Notes: generated by a model from the sequence alone, not told the origin. Positions 1 to 8,051 are shown, numbered from the stretch's first letter. The stretch: DNA of 64,000 nucleotides from Fictibacillus nanhaiensis (GCF_023715445.1 NZ_JAMBOD010000001.1:558001-622000), one strand, 5' to 3'. A program made the numbers and translations.

Positions 1-77
1 TTTAATCCAGATTGTTTATCTTGGCAGATTACCATTTGTTCGTAATCGTAAGTCTCCATATATTTGAAAATTTCCAT
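1..77 (-). CDS. bcd: Leucine dehydrogenase, N-terminal fragment
   Basis: Only the first 25 codons lie in the window; the gene runs off the left edge. The encoded start MEIFKYMETYDYEQMVICQD matches the N-terminus of Bacillus leucine dehydrogenase (Bcd/YqiT), which deaminates branched-chain amino acids to 2-keto acids using NAD. It lies 12 bases downstream of ptb with an AGGAGG-type ribosome site in the gap, as in the bkd operon of B. subtilis. Family assignment rests on the short N-terminus plus synteny. Confidence 0.88.
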   Translation of the reverse strand, partial: MEIFKYMETYDYEQMVICQDKQSGL

Positions 78-89
78 TTTGTTTTCCTC

Positions 90-1001
90 CTAGAGTTTCT
101 TATCAGTGATGACAGATTTTACAGCCAATGCTATTGAGAGATATTTACTCTCAGAAGAATCGGCTCTTGAAGTTAAAACGATTGGCGCTTTTGCACCGCA
201 AATTACAGCACCAACTTTTGCGCGGGCAAAGTAAATGAGTGACTTGTATAAAACATTGCCCGTCTCAATTGTCGGAACAAGAAGAATATCTGCTTCTCCT
301 GCAACGTTTCCTGAAATACCTTTATGAACTGCCGCTTCCTTTGAAATAGCATTATCGAGTGCTAAAGGACCTTCAACCAATCCTCCGGTAATTTGTTTTC
401 TTAAATTCATAACCGTCAGGCTTGCCGCGTCCAATGTTGCTTGCATGGCAGGGTTTACATTTTCAACTGCAGCCAATACTGCAGCTTTAGGCTGTTCAAC
501 TCCTGTCTGCAGAACAAAATCTATAGCATTTTGTAAGATCTGAGCCTTTTGATGAAGATCAGGATCGATATTCATTGCTGCATCGGTAACAAAGATCAGC
601 CTGTCAAAGCCTTTAATTTCAAATGCAGCTACATGGGACAGTACTTTGCCTGTTCTCAGACCAAATTCTTTGTTTAGTACGGCTTTCAATAACACTGAAG
701 TTGAAACAAGGCCTTTCATAAGGATGTCTGCTTTTCCTTCATGCACAGCTTTTACAGCACCTATTGCAGCTGATGCAGTATCCGTTGAAACAATTTCAAT
801 TCCGGGTGTTGAGCCGTTTGTATTCTTTTTTAGCCAGTCAGAAATTTTATCGCCATTTCCAAATAATATAAAATGAGCAATGCCCTCTTTATAAGCTTTA
901 AAAACACTTTCCATCACTTCTTGATCGCCTGCTTCTGCCACTGCGATGACTGGTTTCACTTGCTGGTTTTTGGCTTGGCTAACCAAGTGCTCCAAACGCA
1001 T
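90..1001 (-). CDS. ptb: Phosphate butyryltransferase
   Basis: A 303-aa protein of the phosphate acetyl/butyryltransferase family, close to the usual 299 aa. It converts butyryl-CoA or branched acyl-CoA and phosphate to the acyl phosphate, a step linking branched-chain keto acid oxidation to acyl-kinase ATP formation. Family-typical segments include DILMKGLVSTSVLLKAVL near residue 92 and FVTDAAMNIDPDL near residue 138. It is the first gene of the bkd catabolic operon here, followed at once by leucine dehydrogenase. A sigma-54 promoter at 1034-1051 and the activator gene bkdR lie directly upstream, so expression probably depends on BkdR. Confidence 0.95.
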   Translation of the reverse strand: MRLEHLVSQAKNQQVKPVIAVAEAGDQEVMESVFKAYKEGIAHFILFGNGDKISDWLKKNTNGSTPGIEIVSTDTASAAIGAVKAVHEGKADILMKGLVSTSVLLKAVLNKEFGLRTGKVLSHVAAFEIKGFDRLIFVTDAAMNIDPDLHQKAQILQNAIDFVLQTGVEQPKAAVLAAVENVNPAMQATLDAASLTVMNLRKQITGGLVEGPLALDNAISKEAAVHKGISGNVAGEADILLVPTIETGNVLYKSLIYFARAKVGAVICGAKAPIVLTSRADSSESKYLSIALAVKSVITDKKL

Positions 1002-1033
1002 GTAATCCCCCCTTGTTTAACACTTTTATATTT

Positions 1034-1051
1034 ATGCAAGTTCCGTGCCAA
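1034..1051 (-). promoter_or_regulatory. Sigma-54 (SigL) promoter of the ptb-bcd operon
   Basis: Read on the minus strand the bases are TTGGCACGGAACTTGCAT, a near-perfect -24/-12 element (TGGCAC, five bases, TTGC). It sits 33 bases upstream of the ptb start, next to the gene for a sigma-54-dependent activator, as known for the bkd operon of B. subtilis. Confidence 0.93.
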
Positions 1052-1094
1052 ACTTAAAAATACGATTTTTATGTTTCACTTCACATTTTTAGCA

Positions 1095-1126
1095 ATTTTT
1101 TGCATACACAATGCATTTTTTTGCAT
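1095..1126 (-). promoter_or_regulatory. Candidate BkdR upstream activating sequence
   Basis: A cluster of TGCA-centred dyads lies between bkdR and the -24/-12 element: TGCATACACAATGCA at 1101-1115 and ATGCATTTTTTTGCAT at 1111-1126. The distance of about 50-75 bp from the sigma-54 promoter suits an enhancer site for BkdR. The binding assignment is inferred from position and symmetry only. Confidence 0.6.
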
Positions 1127-1130
1127 GAAA

Positions 1131-3179
1131 TTATTTGCGTGCTTTTTCATCTAAGCCGTATTTTTCTAGCTTATAATAAAAATTACGAAGTGAGATTCCT
1201 AAGGCTTTTGCTGTTTTTGTTTTATTGCCTTTACATTTTTCTATAGCATCTGTCAAAATAGCCTTTTCAAACTTATCCATTTGTTCTGATAAAGTGATTT
1301 CTTCAAAGTCAGCATGTAGTGACTTTTCAGAATCCGATTCGGACCTATTGTTATTTTGAGAGAGCAATGAAATATGATCCCTATTTATCTGTGTATCATT
1401 ATGGCTCATATGAATAATAGCCCGGCCTAATATGTTTTCAAGTTCTCGGACATTTCCTGGCCAATGATAAGATAACAGGAATTCTTCAGTATCTTTGCTG
1501 ATTACTTCAATGTTTCTTCCATAATCCTGATTCAATTTTTGCAAAAGGTGGTTTGCCAGGAGTAATATGTCACTGTTTCTAGCTCTGAGAGGCGGGATAT
1601 AAATCGGCATGCGATTTAACCGGTAATATAAATCCTGCCTAAAAGTTCCATCTGCTATCATTTTTTCAAGATTGACATTAGTAGCAGCAATTACCCTTAC
1701 ATTTATAGGAATGGCTTTTGTTCCGCCAACCCTTCTAATTTCATTTTCCTGAAGAACACGAAGGAGTTTAGCCTGTGTATTCTGAGAGAGCTCTCCGACT
1801 TCGTCCAGGAATATACTTCCGCCGTTCGCTTCTTCAAAAAGTCCTCTTTTACCGCCTCTTAAAGCACCTGAAAAGGCTCCTTCTACATAACCGAAGAGTT
1901 CACTTTCTAACAAAGTTTCTGATAAAGCGGCACAGTTTACTCGGATAAACTTGTTGAATTTCCTATCGCTCGCATTATGAATGGCATGTGCGAATAATTC
2001 TTTCCCTGTACCAGACTCACCTCGGAGCAGAACGGTAGCAGGCGTTGAGGCTGCCAGCTTTGCTTGATCAACTGCAAACTTCATCTCATCAGACTCACCT
2101 ACAATATCTTCAAAAGAATATTTAGCCTCAAGTGTACGTATGATTTGTCTTGCCCGATTCAGTTCTTCTGTTAATCCTTTTATTTCTGAAACATCATGAA
2201 TGACTCCCACACTGCCTTTAAGAAGCCCGTCTACGATAATAGGTGCTACATTAACTATGACATCTTTTCTTTTAGGTCCTACACGCAAGCGCGCTCCTCT
2301 AACAGGTTTTCTGGTTTTCAGCACTTGCATATGAATACTTTCACCCTCAGAAATGTCTGTTGTAGCGGGTTTACCGATTACCTGCTCTGCTGTATAACCG
2401 GTAAGCTTTGTGTAAGCAGGATTAATCATTATACCTTTTCCTTCTTCATCTACAACTGATATAGCCTCTTCAGAAGAATGAATAATTGACCTAAGCATAA
2501 TTTGGATACTCTTTAAGTTTGTCACTTCTTCAGCTAAGTCTACGATCTCTGTAATGTCTTTAAAGACAGCAAAAGCACCGAGCTTACGCCCCGTTTTATC
2601 TAAAATAGGAGTTCTCGTGGTATAAATTTTAGTCCCATTTGCAAGGATTTGCTCCTGGTTTACTTCCTCAACACCTGTATTTAGAACTCTCGGTAGCTGA
2701 CTGTTCGGCATAACTTCCAAAATTGATTTTCCTACAGCTTCATTTCTTGAAAGCCCAGTCATTTTTTCTGCACTTTTATTAAAGATTGTAATGTTCAGCC
2801 TCTGATCTATAACAATCATACCGTCATGCGTGTTATCTAAAATAGTTTTTAATTGCTTGAGATTTTCTTCAGCGGACTTCGTTTCTTTAAGCTGTTCAGC
2901 TAATGCAGAAAATTGAGTATCTGAAATCAGGATTGACTCAGAATACATATCATTCTGCAGCTTACCAGCCTCTTTTCTGAACGAAGATGAGTAAATCAAA
3001 TAATCCGCTTCAATATTGGGGGGCGATGTGTAACAAAATACTGGCACATCTTCCTGCACTTTTTTATTATTCATATCAAACACAATTACACCAATTGCTT
3101 TAAAGGTTTCAGAAGATCTCAGCATCCTGAGTAAATGTTGTGTTTCTTCAGGAGCGGTTAATAATAATACATTTTGCAA
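1131..3179 (-). CDS. bkdR: Sigma-54-dependent activator of the bkd operon
   Basis: A 682-aa enhancer-binding protein that activates sigma-54 RNA polymerase at the adjacent ptb-bcd operon. Visible parts are an N-terminal sensory region, two PAS-like domains (about 105-215 and 225-335), an AAA+ domain with Walker A GESGTGKE (387-394) and Walker B GGSIFLDE (453-460), and a C-terminal Fis-type helix-turn-helix ([26 protein letters not shown]). The sigma-54 contact loop reads GAFSGA (435-440), not the usual GAFTGA, a conservative Thr-to-Ser change. The start is a TTG at 3177-3179, the first start codon in frame, placed behind GGAGGGG. Its stop abuts the presumed UAS of its target. Confidence 0.94.
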   Translation of the reverse strand: MQNVLLLTAPEETQHLLRMLRSSETFKAIGVIVFDMNNKKVQEDVPVFCYTSPPNIEADYLIYSSSFRKEAGKLQNDMYSESILISDTQFSALAEQLKETKSAEENLKQLKTILDNTHDGMIVIDQRLNITIFNKSAEKMTGLSRNEAVGKSILEVMPNSQLPRVLNTGVEEVNQEQILANGTKIYTTRTPILDKTGRKLGAFAVFKDITEIVDLAEEVTNLKSIQIMLRSIIHSSEEAISVVDEEGKGIMINPAYTKLTGYTAEQVIGKPATTDISEGESIHMQVLKTRKPVRGARLRVGPKRKDVIVNVAPIIVDGLLKGSVGVIHDVSEIKGLTEELNRARQIIRTLEAKYSFEDIVGESDEMKFAVDQAKLAASTPATVLLRGESGTGKELFAHAIHNASDRKFNKFIRVNCAALSETLLESELFGYVEGAFSGALRGGKRGLFEEANGGSIFLDEVGELSQNTQAKLLRVLQENEIRRVGGTKAIPINVRVIAATNVNLEKMIADGTFRQDLYYRLNRMPIYIPPLRARNSDILLLANHLLQKLNQDYGRNIEVISKDTEEFLLSYHWPGNVRELENILGRAIIHMSHNDTQINRDHISLLSQNNNRSESDSEKSLHADFEEITLSEQMDKFEKAILTDAIEKCKGNKTKTAKALGISLRNFYYKLEKYGLDEKARK

Positions 3180-3328
3180 ACATTACCCCTCCACATTCTA
3201 TGTAAAATGGATGTGCAATTTTTTTCACACATTTATCATACCGTAGCATGAAAGGGTTTGCAAACTCTAATTTCATCGACAATGAAATAAACTTTATGTA
3301 CAATACAATTAGAGGAGTGAGGACATTC

Positions 3329-3565
3329 ATGAGCAGGTACGCAGCGTTAGTTATTGTTTTAATTCCTGGAATCATGGCTGTAATGGGCATTAAATGGATG
3401 AGAGATACATTGTTTGGAGTACTGCAGTTTCCCTTCCCGGCGTTGTGGCTGCAATTTTTAGCTGGTTTTATTAGCTTTTCAGCAGGACTAGCCTTTGTCG
3501 GGGGATTCATCTTTTATAGAGACCGGAAAAGAAATAAAGTACAGCTTAAATTCAAAAAAAAATAA
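3329..3565 (+). CDS. yqzF: DUF2627 small membrane protein YqzF
   Basis: A 78-aa protein with two hydrophobic helices (about 5-22 and 42-65) ending in a basic RDRKRNKVQLKFKKK tail; it fits the DUF2627 family (YqzF), of unknown function, which sits between bkdR and spo0A in Bacillus. I chose the ATG at 3329 because GAGGAG lies upstream and the length equals the family size; a longer open frame from 3248 has no support. The stop codon at 3563-3565 lies inside the left terminal repeat of the neighbouring mobile element, so the last residues may have been supplied or changed by the insertion. Confidence 0.82.
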   Translation: MSRYAALVIVLIPGIMAVMGIKWMRDTLFGVLQFPFPALWLQFLAGFISFSAGLAFVGGFIFYRDRKRNKVQLKFKKK

Positions 3566-3610
3566 CCAGGCCTCTTTAAAGAGTAACGGGTTCGGTTGAT
3601 AGGGAGAAAA
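3559..3610 (+). repeat. Left terminal inverted repeat
   Basis: Matches the reverse complement of 8000-8051 over about 50 bp, with 11 outer bases identical and 26 of 27 inner bases identical. A small length and sequence difference is confined to the 10-12 bases around CTCTTTAAA. The stop codon of yqzF falls inside it. Confidence 0.9.
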
Positions 3611-3690
3611 TTCTAATTAGCAACAAAAATAACATCCTTTCTAATAGGAGATTAAATTGTAAATTAACACTTAAATTATCAAGGAAATCG

Positions 3691-3720
3691 GCAGACCAAA
3701 TAATCAGGTCTGCTTTTTTC
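3691..3720 (+). terminator. Hairpin-T terminator near the left end of the element
   Basis: Perfect 7-bp stem GCAGACC / GGTCTGC with a 9-base loop followed by six T on the plus strand. It would stop transcription entering from yqzF before it reaches the cargo from behind. Confidence 0.75.
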
Positions 3721-3784
3721 TTGCTTTTTTGGTAAAGGCTTACCATTTAGTGATAAAATGAAGTAAGAATGTGAAGAGGTGCAC

Positions 3785-3810
3785 TTAAACTAAAGGGCAG
3801 TTTAGTTTAA
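3785..3810. repeat. Short palindrome, left flank of the cargo
   Basis: Arms TTAAACTAAA and TTTAGTTTAA around GGGCAG. It is about 73% identical to the palindrome at 5424-5449, which flanks the other side of the SDR/TetR pair. Neither has a T-run, so they do not look like simple terminators. Confidence 0.6.
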
Positions 3811-3837
3811 AAAGGAGCAAATGTTGTTAGAATTGAA

Positions 3838-3870
3838 TAAAAAAAGCCCTTCATGATAACATGCAAGGGC
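3838..3870 (-). terminator. Terminator of the SDR gene
   Basis: GCCCTT and AAGGGC arms with an interrupted dyad between them, followed on the minus strand by a run of seven T, 25 bases after the SDR stop codon. Confidence 0.8.
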
Positions 3871-3894
3871 AGTCATTCTAGTAATATCGTTAGA

Positions 3895-4605
3895 TCAGAT
3901 TGATTGTAGCGTAGGCCGGATGATAATCTCATTAACTCCAGCATCATCTGGTTCATTTATAGCAAATGCAATTGCTCTAGCCACACTGTAAGGAGAAATG
4001 CTAGGATAATCTTGATACTCATCAAGAACTCCTGTTGCTGTCATTCCCGGTGAGATGTTCGTTGAACGAATATGAGAGGTAGGAGACTCTTCTTGACGAA
4101 GACCTTCCGTAATAGCACGTACGGCAAATTTGGTCGCACTGTATACAGTTGTACTTGGAATTACTTTGTGTCCCATAAGAGAAGATATATTGATAATATG
4201 TCCTGATTGCTGGTTCCTCATCGTTGGCAAAACCGATGCAATGCTATACAGCACACCTTTAATGTTCACATCGATCATTCGATCCCAATCATAGATTTTA
4301 AGTTCATTTAGAGGAGAATTCGGCATGATTCCAGCACTATTAATAAGTACATCAATACGACCATACTGTTCCACAGCAAACTGGGCGAGTTTTTGCATGT
4401 CTTCCACCGAAGTCACATTGGCTTGCATATAAACAGCCTTTCCATCTTCCTTATTAATTTCGTTCACGATTGTTTTGAGAAGTTCTTCTCTTCTGGCAGC
4501 CAATACTACTTTTGCACCGTTTTGGGCTAAAAACTTAGCGGTTGCTTCTCCAATTCCACTCGATGCTCCTGTTATAATGATTACCTTAGATTTCAAGTTT
4601 TCCAA
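3895..4605 (-). CDS. Short-chain dehydrogenase/reductase (cargo)
   Basis: A 236-aa classical SDR oxidoreductase. Visible motifs are the nucleotide-binding TGASSGIG (12-19), the structural NSAG (89-92), N114, the catalytic Ser in NISS (about 141) and YSATK (Tyr155, Lys159). An Arg pair after strand 2 (AARRE) suggests NADP preference, which is an inference. The start is a TTG behind AAAGGAG. It is transcribed divergently from a TetR regulator across a 200-bp gap, so repression by that protein is likely. The substrate cannot be read from sequence. Both genes lie within the transposon and are probably its passengers. Confidence 0.88.
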   Translation of the reverse strand: MENLKSKVIIITGASSGIGEATAKFLAQNGAKVVLAARREELLKTIVNEINKEDGKAVYMQANVTSVEDMQKLAQFAVEQYGRIDVLINSAGIMPNSPLNELKIYDWDRMIDVNIKGVLYSIASVLPTMRNQQSGHIINISSLMGHKVIPSTTVYSATKFAVRAITEGLRQEESPTSHIRSTNISPGMTATGVLDEYQDYPSISPYSVARAIAFAINEPDDAGVNEIIIRPTLQSI

Positions 4606-4700
4606 TTGTTATCGCTCCTTTAAGTAATTTCAATGTTATTTCCGTATTCAAAACATATTTTATTCAATACGCGTTGTTTATAATGCGGCCGTTGATTATT

Positions 4701-4728
4701 ATTATAGAGAGAAGAAAAGTTATTACAA
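4701..4728 (-). promoter_or_regulatory. Sigma-A-type promoter of the SDR gene
   Basis: On the minus strand TTGTAA is followed after 16 bases by TATAAT, about 95 bases upstream of the SDR start. A weak dyad ATCAC-8-GTGAT at 4738-4755 just upstream is a possible operator for the divergent TetR protein. Confidence 0.6.
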
Positions 4729-4805
4729 TCGCTAATAATCACTCTTTTGTGTGATATACAACAAACGTATGAATTTTGTTGATGAAAAACGGAGGTAAAT
4801 TAAAT

Positions 4806-5387
4806 ATGGCTATTGGAAATAAAACTGATAGACGAATTCTTAGAACAAAAGAAGCCATAAACAGGGCGTTTCTTGAAGTTTTTTCTGAGAAGGAATTTGA
4901 TCGAATCACTATAAATGATATTTCTGAACGAGCAAATGTAAATCGAGGAACCATTTATCTTCACTATACGGATAAATATGACCTACTTAATAGGTGTATA
5001 GATGATCACTTGGACAAAATGATTTCTTCTTGCACGTTAACTAAGTTTATACAGGAAAAAGTTGAAGAGAATGAGGCTATAGAGGCTCTGAAATCTTTAT
5101 TTAATTATATTCAGGAGAATTTTCTATTCTTTTCTTCGATGCTCTCTAGTCAAAAAACTTCAGTATTCAGAGAACGTATACAAAAAACCCTTACTTCTAG
5201 TATTCAAGAAAAGATCGATATGCAAGGTATTAATCAAGGGATGGACAAGGAATTAATTATACAGTTTACTGCAACGGCTTTTGTAGGAACTTTAGAATGG
5301 TGGATTATGAACCAAATGCCGCATCCACCCGAATATATGGCAGATCAAGTTTGGACATTGTTTGAAAGGAATAACATAAACTCCTAA
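4806..5387 (+). CDS. TetR-family transcriptional regulator (cargo)
   Basis: A 193-aa TetR-type repressor. The N-terminal helix-turn-helix is plain (TKEAINRAFLEVFSEKEFDRITINDISERANVNRGTIYLHYTDKYDLL, about residues 14-62); the C-terminal ligand domain is helical and ends near GTLEWWIMNQMPHPPEYMADQVWTLF, as in many Bacillus TetR proteins of unknown ligand. I chose the ATG at 4806 because GGAGGT lies ten bases upstream. It is divergent from the SDR gene, the usual layout of a repressor controlling a detoxification enzyme. A bidirectional terminator follows. Confidence 0.9.
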   Translation: MAIGNKTDRRILRTKEAINRAFLEVFSEKEFDRITINDISERANVNRGTIYLHYTDKYDLLNRCIDDHLDKMISSCTLTKFIQEKVEENEAIEALKSLFNYIQENFLFFSSMLSSQKTSVFRERIQKTLTSSIQEKIDMQGINQGMDKELIIQFTATAFVGTLEWWIMNQMPHPPEYMADQVWTLFERNNINS

Positions 5388-5423
5388 ATTTATTAATATG
5401 GTTGTAGCTTCCGAATAGTTTTA

Positions 5424-5449
5424 TTGAACTAAAGGGTGCGTTAGTTCAC
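5424..5449. repeat. Short palindrome, right flank of the cargo
   Basis: Arms TGAACTAA and TTAGTTCA around AGGGTGCG. It resembles the palindrome at 3785-3810 (shared AACTAAAGGG and TTAGTT), so the SDR/TetR pair is bracketed by related short dyads. Confidence 0.6.
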
Positions 5450-5462
5450 TAAAAAAAATAAT

Positions 5463-5500
5463 AAAAAAGTAAGGGGCTTGGAAATCCAAGCTCCCTTTTA
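5463..5500. terminator. Terminator between tetR and the transposase
   Basis: Stem GGGGCTTGGA / TCCAAGCTCCC with T-runs on both strands, placed between the convergent tetR and transposase genes. Confidence 0.75.
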
Positions 5501-5522
5501 CGTGTTTTTAGATATGCATCAA

Positions 5523-7472
5523 TCACCTTAAATATAAGATATCTTTCAGTTCAAAAACCTTCTCAACGATACCTAATCGTTGAGAAGGAGTCTTATTTAC
5601 TTTTCCTGTCTTATAAGGCAAACAAAAGTTATAGTACGTCCTCAGTATTGTTATGGCCATTTGAGCGTATTTTGGATTAAAGTTTGCATAGATGTAACTC
5701 TTTTGATCTCCTCGAGCGGCTGTTAATGGCCTCTCGAGTATCGACAGTCTTCTTCTAATTTGCTGAATAAAGGAATTTGATGCGTTGTCGTTCACATTTA
5801 ACATTAGTTCAGCAATATCCTTTGGTTCTAGCGACGATAAGTTGGTTGTGCAATCTACAGAACGATACCCCCTATCAATTGTAGCCAGAGGGTGTTCTAT
5901 CGGGTTATCAGCGTACTCTAAATGAGTACCAGTAGAAGTTTTAACTTCTTTATGAAAATGGTGGGTTTCAAAGAGTTTTTCTAGTTTCAGTTTAGCTATG
6001 TCTCTTAGTTTTTTAGTTTTAATACCATTAAAATCCGCCCATTCTAACAGCTCACTTTGCACTTCTGCAAACTCCTGGCGAGCTTGTTTCCTTGACTTAG
6101 TTTTGTCGGATTGACAAAGGAAGTGGTGTCCATCACTCAAACGGATTTCTTTCGCAAACACTCGAAAAATAGCCGTGATAAGCGAGCTGTCTTCATCTGT
6201 TATAAAACGCCATTCTGAAGCATTTACCAGTTCTTTAATAAGCCAATAATGAGCAATACTTGTGTAAGTCGAGTTGACATGTAATCCTTCTGTATATTTT
6301 GTTCTTCTCTCCACTCTGGATAGATCATGATTATACTCTGTTTTTGTTTGAGTATCCTTTGCTGAAGGCGGTTGAGGGTAATAAGAAAACTTTGTAAACC
6401 TTGCATTTTTCCTCGCGTATATTCCTACATGATCATCTTTATATTGTATTGTGTCTTCCTGAATTTCATCAAGAGTAACATCCCAATCATAAGATACGTC
6501 ACTACGAAATACATATCTGGAGATGGCATCAGCACTGATAACGACATTAGTAGGGAAAACAGAATCTTCAACATCATTATATTTACTTCCGCCCATTCCT
6601 TTCTTGCGTACATTGTTTAGATAATAAGTCATCTTATCTGTGTTGATCCACATTTCTTTAAACTCTTTATCTTGCAATGGTTTAGTTTCGTTTCTTTCTA
6701 AAAATTCAAGGCATCTACGGTAAACAAACTCTAATTTATCATAATACGTGCCATCTGCAATTCCCAATACTTCGCAAGCTCTAGTTATAGGTTCTTTGTT
6801 AAGCAATAATTTAGTAAATAATAGGTTAATCTCACTGCGCTTCTGTTTATATACAACGGATTGTTTGCTACCTGGTCTAAGCGTTGTCTTTTTCCTACAT
6901 GCCCTACATTGCCATTGCTGAGCTCCCGTACTGCTACTTTTCCCTTGTCTGTAAAATAATGATGGTGATTCAAAGGGAGTTTGCTCTTGTTGGGGACATC
7001 CTTCCTTATGAAAGTTGTAAACAGGTTCATCATCCATTACGCTATTTATTCGAATCAACCTATGTATTTCTTCAGCAATAGACCAATTAGATAATGCAAC
7101 GGACTTGCAATTAAATTCGGCCCCTTTATTTTGCTGTATTGGGTCAGGATTACATTTTATCTGTTTTTGTTCATGATTAGCAGCATCTAATCTATATCGG
7201 TCTGGTTTCCCCTTTACATCAAATTTCTTTTGTTGTAGCCCTTGCCACTTACAGTAGGGATTGGTACAAAAGTTGTATTGAAACAAATAACTCTTATTAA
7301 AGAGGTTAAACTCAATGGGCTTAAACAATAAGTTTCTGTACTTTGTTCCAAATTGTTTTGGAGATAAGACATTATAATCCTTATGTCTATTTTCTAATTC
7401 CTCTTCCGAAACAGGGTATGTGACTTCTAATACAACATCGTCCTTTGAGAGTAGTTTTTTGAGCTTAGCCAA
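5523..7472 (-). CDS. Large zinc-finger DDE-type transposase
   Basis: A 649-aa protein I do not recognise as a named IS family member, but it has transposase architecture. The N-terminal third holds cysteine pairs that look zinc-binding (C69/C74, C107/C122, C159, C189/C192; the last in WQCRACRKKTT resembles IS1/IS1595-type fingers). A helix-turn-helix-like stretch follows at about 224-250 (ITRACEVLGIADGTYYDKLEFVYRR). The rest suggests an RNase H fold: D279 in WINTDK, D315 in ISADA, D426 or D428 in FITDEDSS, and E580 in RRRLSILERP. The C-terminal TYYNFCLPYK...TPSQRLGIVEK matches the tail seen in many DDE transposases. It overlaps the upstream small gene by 8 bases. Catalytic residues are inferred. 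Confidence 0.75.
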   Translation of the reverse strand: MAKLKKLLSKDDVVLEVTYPVSEEELENRHKDYNVLSPKQFGTKYRNLLFKPIEFNLFNKSYLFQYNFCTNPYCKWQGLQQKKFDVKGKPDRYRLDAANHEQKQIKCNPDPIQQNKGAEFNCKSVALSNWSIAEEIHRLIRINSVMDDEPVYNFHKEGCPQQEQTPFESPSLFYRQGKSSSTGAQQWQCRACRKKTTLRPGSKQSVVYKQKRSEINLLFTKLLLNKEPITRACEVLGIADGTYYDKLEFVYRRCLEFLERNETKPLQDKEFKEMWINTDKMTYYLNNVRKKGMGGSKYNDVEDSVFPTNVVISADAISRYVFRSDVSYDWDVTLDEIQEDTIQYKDDHVGIYARKNARFTKFSYYPQPPSAKDTQTKTEYNHDLSRVERRTKYTEGLHVNSTYTSIAHYWLIKELVNASEWRFITDEDSSLITAIFRVFAKEIRLSDGHHFLCQSDKTKSRKQARQEFAEVQSELLEWADFNGIKTKKLRDIAKLKLEKLFETHHFHKEVKTSTGTHLEYADNPIEHPLATIDRGYRSVDCTTNLSSLEPKDIAELMLNVNDNASNSFIQQIRRRLSILERPLTAARGDQKSYIYANFNPKYAQMAITILRTYYNFCLPYKTGKVNKTPSQRLGIVEKVFELKDILYLR

Positions 7473-7722
7473 CTTTCTCTTCCTTTTCCTCTATTAAATG
7501 TTCTATGTTTACTTGCTTGATTATCCGCTTGTTGTTTCTTTTGGCTTTTATCCACTCTATAAATTTATCGTCATCCAGTATATTAAGCAGCAGTTTATCC
7601 ACTACATCGCTTTCCGTGTACTCTGTGTATTCCGCGTAGTAAGAGACGATAGCTCTAACACGTTCTGAAATAAGCCAATCTACTTTATCAGCATTAATAT
7701 TTCTGGGTTCTATAAATTCCAT
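7465..7722 (-). CDS. Small ribbon-helix-helix-like protein of the transposon
   Basis: An 85-aa protein overlapping the transposase start by 8 bases, implying translational coupling. The segment VDWLISERVRAIVSYYAEYTEYTESDVVDKLLLNIL resembles a ribbon-helix-helix DNA-binding fold, and the C-terminus is rich in Lys and Glu. It could be a transposition accessory factor or a repressor of the operon. I prefer the ATG at 7720-7722, which has AAGGAG upstream at slightly long spacing; an upstream GTG overlaps that ribosome site. Function is inferred. Confidence 0.6.
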   Translation of the reverse strand: MEFIEPRNINADKVDWLISERVRAIVSYYAEYTEYTESDVVDKLLLNILDDDKFIEWIKAKRNNKRIIKQVNIEHLIEEKEEKVG

Positions 7723-7804
7723 TACTAAAACCACTCCTTAATGTCCTATTTTTTACTCAGCATAACCATTTAACATGGGTTTTAACACTAAAATTATCAA
7801 CAAA

Positions 7805-7892
7805 ATTAACACCCTAAATAGTTTACCTTTTAGCAGAAGTACAATATTTTTTGTACGCTTGCGAATCAGTATACTAAATAGGGTGCTAATTG
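7805..7892. repeat. Subterminal inverted repeat pair of the element
   Basis: 7805-7827 (AATTAACACCCTAAATAG and onward) matches the reverse complement of 7870-7892 at about 20 of 23 positions. Related AATTaGCAaC or AATTaACAC copies occur near the left end at 3614-3623 and 3662-3671. They look like multiple transposase-binding sites. Confidence 0.6.
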
Positions 7893-7947
7893 GCATGTTA
7901 AAGTACATGTTTTCACTAAAAAACTTTGGTATATCAATAACAAAAGA

Positions 7948-7977
7948 AGGTGCGAATTAGTTTGCTAATTCGCACCT
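7948..7977. repeat. Perfect subterminal hairpin
   Basis: Arms AGGTGCGAATTAG and CTAATTCGCACCT (13 bp, perfect) around TTTG, 23 bases inside the right terminal repeat. The arm shares AATTnGCACC with the other subterminal repeats. Confidence 0.7.
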
Positions 7978-7999
7978 CCGAAAGCTATGTTATTTAATG

Positions 8000-8051
8000 T
8001 TTTCTCCCTCTCAACCGAACCCGTTATTTTAAAGAGTCAGCTGGTTATTTT
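8000..8051 (-). repeat. Right terminal inverted repeat
   Basis: Reverse-complement partner of 3559-3610; the outermost 11 bases are identical and the inner block differs at one base. Confidence 0.9.

Larger units (their letters stand above)
3559..8051. mobile_element. 4.5-kb transposon with SDR/TetR cargo
   Basis: The ends are inverted repeats (3559-3610 and 8000-8051). They share the outer AAAATAACCAG, a middle CTCTTTAAA, and an inner block TAACGGGTTCGGTTGA followed by one mismatch and AGGGAGAAAA. Between them lie a short-chain dehydrogenase, a divergent TetR regulator, a 649-aa transposase-like protein and a small ribbon-helix-helix-like gene. The unit separates yqzF from spo0A, which are neighbours in related genomes. 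I see no clear target-site duplication; the flanks are A/T-rich. I do not recognise the family. Confidence 0.85.

Noticed and set aside
3148-3510. Minus-strand ORF opposite yqzF
   Set aside because: It is antisense to yqzF and the bkdR leader and has no plausible product.
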